Below, in pieces: positions 24,390-36,460 of a stretch of 64,000 nt of DNA. Positions within the stretch are counted from its first letter, which is position 1; each line of letters opens with the position of its first letter. Origin of the DNA: Canna indica (taxonomy: Eukaryota; Streptophyta; Magnoliopsida; Zingiberales; Cannaceae); the NCBI GenBank assembly GCA_034359265.1, contig CP136895.1, positions 3,412,501 to 3,476,500 on the forward strand, given 5' to 3'. The translations under genes and the position numbers were made by a program. Under the pieces are notes generated by a model, which saw only the letters and a program-made list of their open reading frames with translations, was not told the DNA's origin and did no database searches.

Positions 24390-27300
24390 TTGGAATGTAA
24401 GGGGCGCTTGGAGACGTCCGGTGAGAGATTTTATTTTTACTGCTATTAAATATTCTAATGTCAAACTAATTGCCCTTCAAGAAACTCATCTTTCTGTTAA
24501 TCGTTCTAAAATTTTTATTAAATCTCTTGGGCGTGATTGGAATGGTTTCCTTCAGCCTAGTAATGGTGCTTCTGGAGGTATTATTCTGGCCTGAAATTCT
24601 AATTTTGTCAAAGCTCAATTTATTTCTAGCTCTTCTCAAATTCTTCATGCTGTTGTGCAAATAGAAAATTCTGATCCCTTTTTAATCTATGTTATTTATG
24701 CTAGTACTAATCCCTCCTTACGTGCTAATCTTTGGGAGTCTTTCTCGAATTTCTCTCTGGATTCTTATCCCTGGTTACTTGTTGGTGATTTTAACTGCAT
24801 CCTTGACAAAAATGATAAGTGTGGGGGTTCCCCTTTTACTGCTAATAGATCTATTTTAGACTTTTAAGCTTTTATTCATCATAATGGACTTTTGGACTTA
24901 GGTTTTGAAGGAGCTAGATTCACTTGGTCTAATAATAGATATGAGCTTGCTAAAATTCTAGTTAGGCTTGACAGAGCCTTTGCTAATGCAGCCTGACTCC
25001 ATTTTTTTGGTAACACCACTTCAAGCACCTGGTTAGACTAATCTCTGACCAGAGACCTTTATTAGTCTTGTTACCTAAAACTAATCAACATAGGAATAGG
25101 CTTTTTAAGTTCCAAAACTTCTGGTTAGATTATGAGGAATGTAGAGAGGTTATCAATAATGCTTGGAATTTAGCTAATTCCTACTCTGTTAATTCCTTAT
25201 TTGTCTCTAAATTAAAAAATACTAGGAGTGCCTTGTCTCATTGGAACAAAAATAGTCTGGGTACTATTGAAAAGATTCTGGATGATACTAGAAAAGATAT
25301 TGAGTACTTAGAATCTCTTGAAGGTTTGCCTAGTGCTCCTCCTAATATTGATTTGCTTTTGAGAACCCTTTATAATAAATCTATTGCCCTTCAAAGACAG
25401 ATCACTTTAAAATGGTGGTCTAAATCCAAAACAAATTGGATAGATGATGGAGATCTTTTTATCATAGGGTAGTTACCTTAAGAAGAGGAGTTAACTTTAT
25501 TTCTTCCATTTCTGATAGCAATAGCAATATCATTACTGATGAGAATATTATTCTTCAACATTTTGTTGATCACTACAAATCTATTTGGCATGTTTCTCTG
25601 AATCCAAACTTTAATATGCTGCACTGGCCTACTTTTAAATCTATTAGTTCTATTGATGGGCATAATCTGATTGCTCCTTTTTCTACTATTGAAGTTTGGA
25701 ACATTATTAAATTTTTAGGGAATGGTAAGAGCCCTGGTTTTGATGATTTTACTTCAGAATTTTATAAAAATTATTGGAATATCATCTCTATATCTTTTTA
25801 AGACAGTATTAATATTTTTTACAATACTGCTATGCTTCCTAAGGATTGGAATCAGACTATGTTATGCTTTATTCCTAAATGCAATTCTCCTATTTCAGTA
25901 AAAGACTTTAGACCTATAACTTTGTGTAATTTAAGTTATAGAATTTTGTCCAAAATCTTAGCCAATAGATTAAAATTGCTGTTACCCTCTCTTGTTGCCC
26001 CTGAACAATCTAGTTTTATTAAAGGAAGAAGTATCCATGACAATATTCTAATTGTCCAAGAACTCTCTCATTCCTTTCATAATTCAAAGAGTAAGCATCC
26101 TTACATTATTGTGAAAATTGATTTGGAGAAAGCTTATGACCTTATTAGTTGGGAATCTATCCTTAAGTTCTTAATCTTTGTAATTTTCCTTCTAAATTTA
26201 TTCAATGGATTAAGGCTTGCATTTCGACTACTTCCTTTACTTGTTTGGTTAATGGTCATCATTCAAATTTTTTCAATGCTGGAAGGGGTATTAGACAAGG
26301 AGACCCCTTATCCCCTCTCTTGTATGTTTTGGTTGCAAATACTTTGACTTTGCTTATTAATGAGGCTGTTGATAACAATTTGATTTGTCCCTTTAAAATT
26401 AATAATGTTGTCATCAATCATTTGATGTTTGCTGATGACATTATTTTAATATTTAAGGCCAATGATAAGGGTATTACTTCCATGAAAAATATTTTTTGCT
26501 CACTGGTCAGAAAGTGAACCTTGATAAATTTGAGATCTTTTTCCCTAAAGATGTCTCTATTAGCTCTAGGAGTCATATTTCCCAAAGTCTTGGTATGAAA
26601 CCTGGAACCTTTCCTTTTAAATACCTTGGTACTATGGTATCCCCGAGAAGACCTCCTTCTAGTGCTCATGATTATATTATTGCTCAATTTGAATCTAAAT
26701 TATGTAAGTGGAAGTCTTCCCTTCTATCTCAGGTTGGTAAGTTGGTTTTAATTAAATCTGTTCTTAGCTCTATACCTACTCATACTGCTTCTATAACCTG
26801 GCTTAATAATCAGCTTATTGACAAACTAGAAACTATCATAAGGAATTTTTTATGGGATAACAAAGCTGATAAGCATGGTATTCACTTAGTAAACTGGGAT
26901 ATAGTTACTCTTCCTAAAGCTGATGATGGACTTGACATTCAAAATATTAGAACCAAGAGTATGCTTGACAAGCTAGAAGAATTCAGTGTTATTTAAATAA
27001 CTGTAACTCTATATGGGTGAATTTGGTTAAAAATAAATACCCTCCTCTTTCTTTCATCAATCAATTCCCTCCTAATAAAACATCTTGTTGTTGGAAACTT
27101 TTCTTGAATGCATTCTCTAAGCTTAAAGATGGTTTCCTTAGCATTATTGGGAATGGTGAAAACACTTCTCTTTTTTATGAGCCTTGGGTCTTTGACATTC
27201 CCTTAGCTTTAAAACCAACTTATATAAATACCAATTTAAGTCACAGCCTTTTGAATGTGCATTCCCTTATGAATAATTACACTTGGTCTACTTTTTTTGG

Positions 27301-28446
27301 ACTAACCTTTTGCAGCTTGGACTTATGGAGGACTATTGAGAAGATTGAATTGCCGAAGCCCCCTTGTGATGATTACTTTGTTTGGAAATCTGATATGAGA
27401 GGTGAGGCTTCTTCTTCCTCAGCTTATCTTTTTTTGAAAAACCTAGATGAACATTCTATTGGAAATTTCTCTCATTGGGCTAAAATATGGAAGTAGACCA
27501 CTTCCCCCAATGTAAGATTATTTTTATGGAAATTCTGTCATAACAGGCTTTTAACTAGACTACGACTTTTTCGTTTGGGTTTGTCTAATTCTAAAGCTTG
27601 TGTTTTATGTGATTTAGAAGATGAATCTATTCAACATCTATTTTTTGATTGTTATTTTGCTTCTGAAATTTGGGCGGCTCTTGGTCATAAGCTCAATGTA
27701 GATTTTTCCAATAGAACTGGATGGTGTTCTGGTAGCTGGCTTCTGTCGGGTCCTGGTATAAATTTTAACCAGGAAACCAAAGCCATTGTTGCTAACACTA
27801 TATGGTTTATCTGGTTTTTTAGAAATGATAGGCTTCATGGTGGAAAGAAGCCCACTATTTTCAATTTTGTGATGCGTATCCTCGCTTATTCTAATCACTA
27901 CTTTAAACAAAGTGTTTCTGAGGGGAAAAGAATTATTCAAAACAAGATCATCTGGCTTCCTCCTCAAAACTGGATCAAGATAAATTGTGACGGATCCTTT
28001 TTAAATAACGAAGGTGGAGCCGCTTTTATAATCAAAAATAATTTGGCGAAGTGCTCTTATGCAGCAAATTTTTTACTTTAATTCTTACTCTGCATTTTTT
28101 TCTGAACTGATTACGACTTATAAGGCTCTTTCATTCGCAATTTCTAATCATTTGGACTTTATTGAGCTAGAGACTGACTGCAAAATGCTAGTTGATCTCA
28201 TCAGCTCCAACCAATCAGCAACCTCCTTGGCAATGCAGATTTTTTTTTCAAAATATTGTTAGTCTATACAATCAATGTTCAAATATTACCTGTAATTTTG
28301 TTATTAGATACACTAACAAAGCTGCCCATTGGGCAGCAAATGTGGCAAGGTTGAACAAGGATTCCACTGTTTGGAATTCTGTCAGACCCCCTGAGCTTGA
28401 GTCCATATTATATTCTGACTCTGTTTTAGCTGGTATAGTAGCCTAA
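24373..28446 (+). pseudogene. LINE ORF2: endonuclease, reverse transcriptase, zf-RVT, RNase H (broken)
   Basis: Starts MMNILNWNVRGAW at 24373. The apurinic-type endonuclease shows LIALQETHLS and LVGDFNCILD. RT follows with FIKGRSIHDNIL (~26015), KIDLEKAYDLISW (~26115), RQGDPLSPLL (~26290) and FADDII (~26430). A zf-RVT zinc segment (CVLCDLEDESIQHLFFDC, ~27600) and a plant-type RNase H (INCDGSF ~27985, SELITTYKAL ~28095, ETDCKMLVDL ~28170) complete it. Stops occur at ~24592, 24865, 24996, 25470, 25799 and later, with frameshifts near 26170-26290, so no functional protein is expected. ORF2 would copy LINE RNA into target DNA. Confidence 0.9.
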
Positions 28447-28480
28447 TAAATTTCTTTTGGTAAAAAATAAAATAAAAAAT

Positions 28481-29648
28481 CTTTTCAAGTCATGTGGCCA
28501 GTTAATTAAGCAACAGGCCATAATGAAATTAATTATCAGTATTGCTAATATTTTAAATGTAAATCTAATTTTATATATTATCAATGTTATACCAAGGTGT
28601 GAGGGAGCTGCTTTAAGAGAAAATTTTGCTAATGACACCGTAGAAAGATGTGATGAAAGATCTATTGTTTTTTTTTATAACAAAAATAAAAAGTCAACAT
28701 TGATGATCATAGCAGTGATCGAACTTTAAATTTTTAGACAACTTATAATATATTGCAACCAATTATGGTACCGATAATTGACAAACTATTATTGATATTA
28801 TTATACTCTGTTGATCATAATTTGGGTATTGGGTTCAATAATTATTTTTTAACTTATTTAAATCAAATCAAAATAATTGAGAATTTTTTTCTATATATAT
28901 TTTTCAAAAATAAATAAATGAAACCCCGAGTCAAACTCTGAACCGAAATTCTGACCAGCTATATATTATTATTATATTTAAGTAAATATAATATCAGAGT
29001 TAATTAAGATATATTTGGGTGGGGCCGGGTGTTAGACTGTTAGGTACAAATGAAAGTTGGTGTCAATCTATAAAATAGTTACCAATTGGGGCCAAGGTGA
29101 GATATATATTATTGATTGCTGTGGGTGGATTAATTAATTAAGCCCAACAACACACAAAGCCTTATTTAATTAATTAGTTAATTTGCATCAATCTCGATAC
29201 AAAACAAATATAATAACTTTTCAAGTCATCAGTTAAGCAATAGGGCCATAAATATGAAATATTTACCCGTCGACAGATCAAGACACAAAGCCTTAATTAA
29301 TTTGCACAACACGAAAAAATGTAATAGCTTTTCAAGTCATGTAGTGCTTTTTGCATTTTTTTCACGTCTTGTAATACGCTTTGTGCGTATATTATCGTGT
29401 TTGTGATTTGTAATGATTGTGTTATAAAATTATTTTTTTTATGAAAAATAAAAAAATATAGCCAGTTAAGCAACAGGCGATAATGAAATTAATTATCAGT
29501 ATTGCAAGCATTCTAACAAGTTTTGTCTTCCTCCTCTGATATATCATGTATAACAAGTCTTGTCTTCTTCCTCTCCTACCCAAACCTTCCCCTCCATTGC
29601 CGCCAAACTAAATTAAGCTTCTCCTCCCTCATCCCATCACCACACATC
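28481..29648 (+). promoter_or_regulatory. NLR upstream module before relic NLR, with small retro-insert
   Basis: Contains all module parts in order: TTATACCAAGGTGTGAGG (~28587), GGGTTCAATAATTATT (~28831), CAGAGTTAATTAAGATAT (~28994) and the paired ACACAAAGCCTTA repeats (~29151 and ~29284). A pyrimidine-rich leader (TCTTCCTCTCCTACCCAAAC, ~29563) runs up to the relic start. About 29341-29460 is an extra ~120 bp ending in an A-rich tail, between CTTTTCAAGTCATG and GCCAGTTAAGCAACAGGC. It looks like the 3' end of a LINE. Confidence 0.65.
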
Positions 29649-31090
29649 ATGCACTGTCTGGCTTTGCCCAACAACGTCGACATCTGCAAACATTATAGAG
29701 AAGTTATGGGGTGCTAGGGCCTAACTACTCAACTATCTTCGCAGGCCTCAAGCTCGAAATTTATAGTATTATAATTTTTAAATATTTTTTACATTTTGAT
29801 GCATACAGTGGTAGTAAATTAAATCCGAAAATTTTATGCCGATATATGAAGATTTTGTTGTAGTGGTAGTAAATTAAATCCGAACTTAAGTTCATCAATT
29901 TTGAATAAAGGAGAAAAAACTACTTAATCTGTCAACTATATTTTGTAATTTTGAATTTTGAGACATGATTTGTGTGTATATATGTTCATATTACATTTAT
30001 ATTACACATGAAATTCTAAATTGGGTCCATGACATTTCTCAGTTTTCCATTACGAGGGTAATTATGGAACTTTCCAATATTGATTGCATAATGTGATATT
30101 GTGACCTCATAATTAACCTTTTCCTTCATAGTTCGTACCTATGTGATTATATATTTACTAAATTTATTATATAATATGTATGTATCGTTATAAAGCTTTA
30201 ATCTTTTAGTAGCGATTAATACAAATTAAAAATATACAATTACGATTGATAAGAAAAAAAAGTTTGAAGATTGCTATTTTTGATGAAAAATTGAGCCAAA
30301 ATGATATAAAAATACTGAAACAATAATACATCCTGACCTTTCCAAGTTATAAAGAAGGCTGCCTATAGTTGATTGATTCCAAGAAGGCTTCGCAAGGTGG
30401 TGGTGAAATGGAGGGCAAGAAGAGGATCTAAATTATGCTTAGTTCCAGATCAAGCATAAGAGTTTTTTCCAAATGAATTCAATATGATCCATCAAGCTTA
30501 CAACTTGGATCTCTCGTCTAGAAGAATAAGTGAACTTCCAAAAGAGATTGACATGTTATCTGAGCTTCCATATCTAAACTTAATTTCCATTACAATCAAA
30601 GCATTGTCAGAAGAGTTGGGTAGCCAGCCTCTCCAAATTAAAGTATTTTTTTCCTAAGATCAACAAGGTTTCTTACGAGAGTAGAGTACCCAAGGGAACA
30701 TATCCAACTTTCCGTCATTGAGATTGTTGGATTAATTTAGTAGGTGATCATAATATAACAACTCTGATAAGATAGAATGCTTCGAAGGATGTCAAAAAAG
30801 TTAGTTTTGTGCCAAAATGTATCTTCTTGACGCCTTGAACTAAAGAAATTGTCAAATTTAGTCATTTTGGACAAACTCTTGGAGAGGCACAAAGTGAGCT
30901 ACTGCCCTAAGCAACTTTATCATTTTGCAATCGAAATGGTCGAATTATTAATGCCTTGCTTGTCATGTGAAGAAGGATTTGACTATTTGAATCAACTTAG
31001 CTTTATTCACTTGTCAAACCAACGAAGATCATTTGGAAATAAGTACTCAAGCCTAAAATCTTGTTTCCCAATCTTCGCGAGTTGTTAATT
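29649..31090 (+). pseudogene. Heavily deleted CNL relic
   Basis: Starts like the intact genes (ATGCACTGTCTGGCTTTGCC, then NVDICK), loses frame within 25 codons and stops matching at about 29757. About 600 bp of unrecognised AT-rich sequence follows. From ~30390 pieces of the same gene resume in order: an NB-ARC scrap (AAGGTGGTGGTGAAATGGAG), a scrap of the region after the RNBS-D motif (CATCAAGCTTACAA), then most of the LRR part from ~30508 to 31090 (for example GAACTTCCAAAAGAGATTGA) with several frameshifts. P-loop and kinase-2 are gone. Confidence 0.85.
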
Positions 31091-32339
31091 ATAGACTACA
31101 TATGAAATATAGTATAGAATGTTCCTTAATTTATAAATGAACTTTAACATAATGTTCTCACATCAAACAATTGGTTGAAAAATTATATGCATGGGGTAGG
31201 TTTTGATGAACTTTCTATAAAAAAAATATAGTAACAAATTATAATAGTTTTTGGAGTGAGTTGTAATTATGCCTAATGTGATGCTTTAATATAATACCTT
31301 ATCTTTTTATTATTTAATTTATATATTTTTCATGGATACGTAAGCTTGATATTCATCTATGTCGAAATTTTTTACTATTATTAAATTATGTTTCAAAATG
31401 TAGAAAAAACAATACATTTTGACGGGCGCCACCACTTGTGTGTAGAATGATACCATATTGTAGAATGAAATAAAAGAGATGCATTAATTCAGTGAAAGTG
31501 GTAGCCTTTTATAGACTTACAAAGTAAATTGATAACCCTTAAAAACTAGGACAAATGAAATGACAATTAAATGGTAATTTAATTTTTTTTGGTTCAATTG
31601 GATATAAAATTAATTAATAATTATTATAAAATTTCAAAAAAGATAAGTCTGATGATCTAAAATTAGTTTTGATTAAATTATAAATAGATTGACTTTAAGA
31701 AAATTAAGTTATTTTAAAATTTAGGTTGAGTCAATTAGATATTAATTGGTTTATTTAATTTGTCGTTAGTTGAAAATGAGTATTTTTATTTTTATTTTTA
31801 TAAATTAAATACAGTTTGATTTATTTTTAAAATAATTAATTTTACAAAAAATATTTATAATTACAAAATTATCATTGCAGTTTGATAACGAAACCGACAG
31901 TTTCGAAACCACAGAAAATAATCTTTTGGTGTTTTCATTTTTATTAAGAAAATTAATTTCGTTGAAACTTGTTTTCATTCTGTTTTCGATTTAGTTTCAT
32001 AAAAATACTGAACCAAACACGTTTTCATAAGCTGTTTTGATTCCAGTGAAATCGAAACTATGAAAATAGATTTGATTTTGCTAATCAAACATCCTCTAGG
32101 AAGTTTGTAAGCTTATGTACAATCTAAAAAACTTGTCTACGCTGGCTTTGTGTTGATCACTGATCCTTCATGTTAGATCAGCGTGCATCCATGTAACATG
32201 ATTCAATTCTCAACTGATCTTTGTAAATTTGATTGATGGTTTAAGTCAAATTTGGTTATCTAATGAAAACAAGCTTCTGTATTTCTTAGTTATTTTGTAG
32301 CTGGTGTTAGCTGAATAAATTTGTAATTCTTATTATTTA
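31091..32339. other. Intergenic; contains copia LTR fragment, otherwise unrecognised
   Basis: 31386-31570 repeats the start of the copia relic region at 5119-5290 (TTATGTTTCAAAATGTAGAA, GAATGAAATAAAAGAG, GGTAGCCTTTTATAG) and then breaks off after GAAATGACAATT. A 19-bp stretch with ATACCATATT is inserted near the LTR edge. The remaining sequence to 32339 is AT-rich and without a recognisable gene. Confidence 0.6.
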
Positions 32340-34960
32340 AATATAGCTATAAAGAGAAAGAGAAGGCATAAGCCTTCTGCTACGGTTTTGCGACCACCCA
32401 ACCGAGACCATTTTTCTGATAGTGATATATAATTCGGGTGACTCCATGTTTAGGTTGCACAACAAACAAACTTTATGGATATTGTTATATCTTGGTTTTT
32501 TTTTTTAAAAAAAAGAAAAAAAGAAAAAAGAAGAAGTTGATTGTAGCAGTGGCAGGTGGCAGTGAGGGAGAGGTGATGCTGAGGGGTTTTAAAAGAGGGG
32601 ATGTGTGAGGAGAGGTAGAGAAGAAGAGGAGGAAGAGAGGGTGCTTGCGCGCGTAGGGAGGAGGTCGAGGAGGAGTCGGTGCGTGTCGCCGGTGGAGCTC
32701 GTCGTCGCCGGAATCGCAGGATCGAGGTAGGAGATCTCTCCCTTCTCCTTTACCTCCATATTTGTTTTCCGACGACGTCGACGAGGCGAGGATCAGCCGA
32801 GCCCGAATGGTGGCGATCGGCCAAGCCGCAAGCGACAAGCCGCGGGCGGCCATGTCACGCACAGGCCGGCGGCCACCATTCAGTGGGAGGTGGGTTGGAT
32901 TGGTCGCGGAGGTCGAGGAGAGGGCGCGGGTCGTGGAGTCGCCGGTTGGTGACGGGTAGGCGGCTGGCCGAGAGGAGGAGATGGGTCTGCGGGTGATCGG
33001 AGGAGAAGAGGGAGATTGGGAGAAGAAGAAGAAGAAGGAGAGAGAGATAGAGGTGGTGGTTGTCCCGTTGGCGCCGGGAGCCGCGGGAGAGGCCCGGCGA
33101 GGCCGGCAAGACCGCCGGGGTGATCGTCGGCGTCCGGGAAGACGTCGGTCGGCGTGGGTTCGAGCGGATCAGGGAGGTGGCGTCGGGCGCAGGGGCGGGG
33201 GGTGAGGGGAGAGGGAGACGAGTGGGTGGGATAAATAGTATTTTAGAGAATAGAGCTGTATCATATAAAATTGGGTTGATTTATGAATTATTGGGATATT
33301 TTTGTAGTTGATCGTAGAGTCGTCGGATTGAGTTAAGGTGAATACCAAAATTGTAGATTTTCGCGTGATGAACGCGATGGTGGTGTCAGATTTCAAATTG
33401 GAGATCGATTGATATAATTTTGATATATTTCAGCATTGATGTTGTTTAGTAAATTAGTTATATAATTATGTTTGAAATTAATTTAGTTGGTGGGCCCCGA
33501 GTTGTCGGTTGAAGTTGAGGTGAATAGTAATCTTGATCATTTTCGCGTGCTGAACGCGATGGCGGGGTCAGTTTTTCGAGATGTCATTGTTAGGATGTTC
33601 TTTCAGTTGATTAGTGGTTGAGGTTATCGATGTGTTTAAATAATAGTAAATTATTAGTCTGTGAATTTAGTTGATTGATCGGTGTGAAATGATTATGGTT
33701 TGGAGAGTTGGTTGATCATGGGTGTTTGGAGAGTGGGTTGAGCATGAGTTGAGCCTGCAAGTCTGTTGTTGATTTGTCGTCGGAGATAAATTCGGAAATA
33801 CCTTTGCTTCCGTTGTTTGCTTTGCTTCCTGAAATTTATTGAACTCCTGTTGCACATTATTGTTGGACATGCCTTGTAGATAATTGCATGTGTTATTGTT
33901 GATCATGGTGATATACATTATTGATGTTGATATTTGATCATGATATGCCATGCATGATATTATGTTGTTACTTATGGTGTTGTTCTTTTGATCATATCAT
34001 CATCATTCGGAGTTGTTATATTGTTGATATCGGTGATGTTATTTGTTATCCATTGATCATGGTGATACACTTTGTTGCATTGTTGGAGTTGAGTTGTCGA
34101 CCTGGAGGCTACGACCTCAGAGAGGACTTCGGTCCAGGACCATTTTATTGCGGTACCCTTCAGACATGGGTGAGGGTATGGATATTGACTAGTCACTTTG
34201 GGCACCTTCGGGTGTGTGGATGTCGGATACGACGCCCGTCGGGCTATCTGCTTGGTGGGGGTAGTCGCGTCACCGTTGGAGCGGACGGTTGATGCCACTC
34301 TACGGGTGGTAGAGTGTGGGGTTTTTACCCAATGGTCCACACGCTCGATGATTCAGTTGATGTTGTTTAGGAGTAGGTGAGGTGTATTTGTTGTGTTCAT
34401 CGCCTTTGATTGCATCTTAGGTCATATTGTTATTTATTGTTGAGTTAACATCTTATTCATGTTGTTGATCATATTGTGATTCTCCTACTCAGCATTCGTT
34501 GATCTCCGTTATTTTTGCTTCAGACTTGTAGGGGTGAGCGATCGATCTGTAGATCGAGGTGTAGATAGTTTTTAGTCATCTAGTAGTCAGTCGTAGATGT
34601 GGAGCTCTAATGACGACTGCTTTTGTATTTTATTAAATCTTATATTTGATCGGACTTATGAATTGTAGTTATTAGTTTTTATGTTGTTGTTTTATTATAT
34701 GTGATGATTCGTGGCTTTTTCTTCCACTGTGCGGTGTTTGAGTCGCCGTCGCGTCTCCGGGCCGGGGGCCGGGGCACGACAGATATTCATACCAAAGGTT
34801 AAGGTGATCAATCTATCTTTTGTTTGCAGTCTATTCCTGACCACAATCCACTCGAAAATTGAGTACTTTGAATGCAGCTTGCAATCCCAGATAAAAAATG
34901 CTTTGGTATCAATTTGACCTTGATAATTCAAGATATAGTATAGGATCAACTTTGTCGAGA
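32340..34960 (-). pseudogene. LINE ORF2 end (zf-RVT), split by a solo LTR
   Basis: On the minus strand 34949-34782 encodes FEWIVVRNRLQTKDRLI and LTFGMNI. After removal of the solo LTR and one target repeat, the frame continues from 32477 downwards as HKVCLLCNLNMESPELYI, the zinc-binding zf-RVT segment of plant LINEs. The reading frame re-forming across the gap independently confirms the LTR boundaries. Only this C-terminal part is recognisable. Confidence 0.75.
32483..34781 (+). mobile_element. Solo LTR (Ty3/gypsy-like, 2299 bp) with GATAT target duplication
   Basis: Starts TGTTATATCTTGG and ends GGGGCACGACA, flanked on both sides by the 5-bp repeat GATAT (32478-32482 and 34782-34786). No internal retrotransposon sequence is present, so it is a solo LTR left by LTR-LTR recombination. 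The region 32570-33230 is strikingly GC-rich and purine-rich. Its several frames of 60-125 codons on both strands look like composition effects, not genes. The TGTTATATCT start is shared with the LTR at 2766. Confidence 0.92.
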
Positions 34961-35359
34961 AGCAGTGGCTACTAGTATTGCATCAGAATCTTAGTGAGCT
35001 TATTCAGGAGATGCAGGAGTTAGAACAATAGGAACCTGATTTGAAACAGTCAACAGAGGGACCAAGTTGAGGAATGATTGATTAATCTTCCATCCCCATC
35101 ACAAATATTAATTATATATATAATATTAACACATGAATTTCAATAATAAATTAATTATAATTTTTCCATCAATTTCAATAAAAAATAAAATAATATTTTT
35201 TCAAGTCACGTGGCCAGTATTAATTGCACGTGGTGTAAAGTCAAGTCCTCTTCCTTATCTCCTCCCATCTTCCCCTGTTCCGTATCTCCTCTCCTACCTA
35301 AACCTTCTCCTCCATTGCTGGCAAATTAAAGCTTTTTACCGATCTGATCACCATATATC
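34961..35359 (+). promoter_or_regulatory. Partial NLR upstream module and leader
   Basis: From about 35060 the sequence resembles the NLR upstream module (TTTTTTCAAGTCACGTGGCC at ~35198, then a pyrimidine-rich leader TCTCCTCTCCTACCTAAACC). It is much shortened compared with 58735-59185. 34961-35060 is unrecognised. Confidence 0.5.
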
Positions 35360-35518
35360 ATGTGTGCGCAATTGAACATCGACGTCGGCCAAATCATAGA
35401 GAAGATATGGGATGCTACGACGACTCAACTCAACTACCTCCGACGGCCTCAAGTTAATTTGATGGCACATGTTTGTGTCTGCCTGCAAAAACAAAATTAT
35501 TGGTGAAGACTATTAACA
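35360..35518 (+). pseudogene. CNL N-terminal scrap (coiled-coil start)
   Basis: Begins MCAQLNIDVGQIIEKIWDAT and stays in frame through TTQLNYLRRPQV. It is the same start as the broken CNL at 62664 and is related to MCLPLPINDICKIIQKLWGA of the intact genes. After about 35455 homology ends, and a TGA follows near 35506. It represents a further NLR unit whose body was lost. Confidence 0.8.
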
Positions 35519-36460
35519 GCTACCATCACTTCAATGATTTTGTCTTTCTTGTATTTATTTATGTTATAATTAATTAGCTAAATGTGTGGTTGTGCTTGAG
35601 AAGAGCTTGTTTGCTTTCATTTCTATATATCTATAATTAATAGTCAGCATCAAATAAGAAGCCCTGAGTTAAGAATGAGTAATTGGTGTTTGGTAAATTC
35701 ACAATGAAGTTAATAAATTTGCTTATGTGGTATGGAGTCTTGTATCTGATTCATTCTCCTATATGTGCTTCTTCCTCTTGCTCTCTCCTCCTTGGACGCA
35801 AAGGGCATTTTGTATAATTTTATCTTTATGAAATATATTTTGTATTTAATTAGTGTAATAACTTTAAAAGTCTAAAAATGTTTAATTATTTTAAAAGTTT
35901 AGAGATGCAATTATATGGTTTAAATGTAATTGCGTGGTATTTTAATAGTGTAATTAACTAAGGTAATCATCGTCTTTTGTTTTCTGATTAAAGTAACTTT
36001 TAGTCTTCTTTATTTATTTATTTATTTAAATTTATTAAGTTTTCAACTATTTGTTACTTAAATTAAATTTTATTTAATATAGAAAATAGAATATTTATTT
36101 GAAGAATATATATATAAGCTTAATTTATACTAAATCAATTAGATTACATTATGTAAATTTAAGGCTCCATGCACAATTTGATTACATTCTGTAAATAAAA
36201 AAAGGGAAAAAATAATATTAAAGAATGAGGTATTAAGAGAGAAAATTTTGCTAATGACATTATACCAAGGTGTGAGGGAGTTGTATGTTATTGATATTAG
36301 TGTCGATTATAATTTGGGTGTCGGGTTCAATAATTATTGTCTAACTTATTCAAACCAAATTAAAATAATTTTGAATTTTTCTTTCTGCGTTTTTTTAAAA
36401 TGAAACTCCGAGTCAAACTTTGAACTGAAATTCTAACCAACAATATATTATTATATTTGG
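35519..36460. other. Intergenic, ends in distal NLR upstream module
   Basis: 35519-36230 is AT-rich with no recognisable feature. 36235-36460 carries the distal module (ATACCAAGGTGTGAGGGAG, TCGGGTTCAATAATTATT, CCGAGTCAAACTTTGAACTG). It is cut by the LINE fragment that follows. Confidence 0.6.

Larger units (their letters stand above)
22562..28480 (+). mobile_element. Full-length plant L1-type LINE (5.9 kb)
   Basis: Flanked by 15-bp target repeats CTTTTCAAGTCATGT (22547-22561 and 28481-28495), with an A-rich tail (AAAAAATAAAATAAAAAAT) at the 3' end. A GC-rich 5' region is followed by ORF1 (DUF4283 plus CCHC) and ORF2 (endonuclease, RT, zf-RVT, RNase H). Stops and frameshifts make it inactive. 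It landed inside an NLR upstream module, which resumes at 28481 with CAAGTCATGTGGCCAGTT. It predates the segmental duplication because its 5' end is present in copy 1. Confidence 0.95.

Noticed and set aside
32485..33396. Many GC-rich open frames on both strands
   Set aside because: Inside the solo LTR; low-complexity Arg/Gly/Ser/Pro translations due to composition.
33667..34380. Frames of 94-123 codons on both strands
   Set aside because: Also inside the solo LTR, mutually overlapping, no recognisable domain.
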